A model generated the notes under the pieces. That model searched no databases. It saw only the letters and a list, made by a program, of their open reading frames with translations, and was not told the origin of the DNA. From an uncultured Oscillospiraceae bacterium (GTDB lineage Bacteria; Bacillota; Clostridia; Oscillospirales; Oscillospiraceae), in assembly GCA_934630985.1 (NCBI GenBank), contig CAKTXO010000018.1:1-23931 (forward strand): 23,931 bases of DNA, in the 5' to 3' direction. Both the position numbers and the translations under genes were made by a program. Positions within the stretch are counted from its first letter, which is position 1. Each line of letters opens with the position of its first letter. Positions 22,954 to 23,931 of this stretch are shown one piece after another.

Positions 22954-23598
22954 TCATTTTGGCGCTTTTACGCCGAATTTCAGTTCTACGGCCTTCTTGA
23001 TAAGCTCCACGCAGTTGTCAAGCCCCAGAGCCGCCGTGTCCAGGCACAGGTCGAAGTTGGAAATGACCTTCCACTGGCGGCCGGTGTGATACTTGTAGTA
23101 GCTTTCCCGATACCGATCCAGCCGGTCGATGTAGTGGGCGGCCTCCCAGCGGCTGATTCCCTGGCGGGTCACTTCTCTGGCGACCCGTGCCTCATAGGGC
23201 GCGTCAATGTACAGCTTCAGCACGTTGGGCTTATCCCGCAGGACAAAGTCCGCCGCCCGGCCGACACAGACATAGCTTTCGCAGTCCAGCAGCTCCCGGA
23301 GCACCTTGGACTGGTAGTTGAACAGATTTTCGTCGCTGATGAAATTGCCGCTTTCCGGAGGAATCAGCTTGCCGTCATAGACCTTCTGAGATACCTTATA
23401 CAGCAGGGTCTTGCGGGTATTCTCATCCGCTTTGGCAAAGACGGCCTCGCTGATGCCGCTGTCGTCGGAGGCCAGACGCAGAAGCTTCCGGTCGTAGAGG
23501 TCAATGCCGTAATCCGCGGCCAGTTTCTTCCCGATATAGCTGCCGCCGCCGGAACCGCAGGTTCGGGTAATGGCGATGGCAAAGTTAGTCTGAGACAT
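22954..23598 (-). CDS. cytidylate-kinase-like P-loop protein
   Basis: A 214-residue member of the cytidylate-kinase-like family (not the essential Cmk). The N-terminal P-loop ITRTCGSGGGSYIGKKLA (10-27) is clear. VCVGRAADFVLRD and LYIDAP in the middle fit the nucleotide kinase fold, and the conserved R-rich region VAREVTRQGISRWEAAHYIDR follows. The substrate is not known for these proteins. GTG at 23604 is in frame, but AAGGAG is spaced 8 nt from the ATG at 23598, so 23598 is chosen. It follows the livF-type gene by 12 nt, implying cotranscription. Confidence 0.85.
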   Translation of the reverse strand: MSQTNFAIAITRTCGSGGGSYIGKKLAADYGIDLYDRKLLRLASDDSGISEAVFAKADENTRKTLLYKVSQKVYDGKLIPPESGNFISDENLFNYQSKVLRELLDCESYVCVGRAADFVLRDKPNVLKLYIDAPYEARVAREVTRQGISRWEAAHYIDRLDRYRESYYKYHTGRQWKVISNFDLCLDTAALGLDNCVELIKKAVELKFGVKAPK

Positions 23599-23610
23599 AC
23601 GCACCTCTCC

Positions 23611-23931
23611 TTACTGACCAAGATAGGCCTTTTTTACTCTGGGATCGTCCAGCAGGGACGCCGCGTCACCCGAAATGCGGATGGTTCCCGTCTCCAGCAC
23701 ATAAGCCCGGTTGGATATTGACAGAGCCATTTTGGCATTCTGCTCCACCAGCAGCACCGTAATGCCGGCTTTGTTGACCTCCTGGATGATGTCGAAGATC
23801 TCCTGCACCAGCAGGGGGGACAGACCCATGGAGGGCTCGTCCATGAGAATCATCTTGGGCTTTGCCATCAGCGCCCGTCCCACTGCCAGCATCTGCTGCT
23901 CGCCGCCGGAGAGAGTGCCCGCCAGCTGACG
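23611..23931 (-). CDS. livF: branched-chain amino acid-type ABC transporter ATPase, C-terminal part
   Basis: The C-terminal 106 residues of an ABC ATPase cut by the window edge. Visible are the signature LSGGEQQM, Walker [13 protein letters not shown] and the H-loop region, where VLLVEQNAK has Gln-Asn in place of His as is typical of LivF. The tail [13 protein letters not shown] segment and KKAYLG fit the LivF/high-affinity branched-chain amino acid transporter family, which energises uptake together with LivGHM. The upstream genes lie outside the window. The frame is open through the edge, with Arg as its first visible residue. Confidence 0.88.
   Translation of the reverse strand, partial: RQLAGTLSGGEQQMLAVGRALMAKPKMILMDEPSMGLSPLLVQEIFDIIQEVNKAGITVLLVEQNAKMALSISNRAYVLETGTIRISGDAASLLDDPRVKKAYLGQ

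Overview
The window looks like a chromosomal segment of a moderately GC-rich, low-G+C-lineage Firmicute, most likely a gut Clostridia/Oscillospirales (Ruminococcaceae-like) bacterium. This is inference from the AGGAGG-type ribosome sites, the B. subtilis-like protein families (KipI/KipA/YcsF/YcsI, Dat, ParB/Noc-like) and the dense small interspersed palindromic repeats. No rRNA, tRNA, CRISPR array, phage or transposase gene was seen.

Layout. (1) 1-1006: a left-pointing promoter with a possible T-box leader leaving the window, and a right-pointing ParB-family gene. (2) 1081-1620: a cluster of three non-coding repeat families. (3) 1639-6800, minus strand: a compact four-gene unit with low-molecular-weight tyrosine phosphatase, DUF2284 Cys-rich protein, a large secreted subtilisin (S8) with Ig-like domains, and a small lipoprotein overlapping the subtilisin gene. 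(4) 7340-10732, minus strand: KDG kinase, KDPG aldolase (with an extra C-terminal VOC-like domain) and a LacI-family regulator, i.e. the lower part of a sugar-acid (Entner-Doudoroff/uronate) pathway. (5) 11244-17132, plus strand: a GntP/IT-superfamily permease, a lone HyuA-type hydantoinase/oxoprolinase, an HExxH putative metallopeptidase, a three-helix membrane protein and an RraA-like protein. (6) 17262-21709, plus strand: a clean operon with promoter, 5' hairpin and terminator that encodes both halves of a mammalian-type D-glutamate cyclase (DUF4392 and DUF1445 families) interleaved with the prokaryotic 5-oxoprolinase PxpA, PxpB and PxpC. (7) 22009-23931, minus strand: LivF-type ABC ATPase (cut by the window edge), a cytidylate-kinase-like P-loop protein and a D-amino acid aminotransferase.

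How the parts fit. The 17.3-21.7 kb operon reads as a glutamate/5-oxoproline module: cyclase(s) interconvert D-glutamate and 5-oxo-D-proline, and PxpABC opens 5-oxoproline with ATP. The adjacent D-amino acid aminotransferase could supply D-glutamate, and the HyuA-type protein at 13-15 kb belongs to the other oxoprolinase superfamily. The second noteworthy system is the subtilisin plus lipoprotein pair: the lipoprotein's C-terminal domain aligns without gaps to the protease's own propeptide, suggesting a membrane-tethered propeptide-like inhibitor or folding factor. The intergenic regions are filled by at least three palindromic repeat families. One copy is bracketed by a perfect 20-bp direct repeat.
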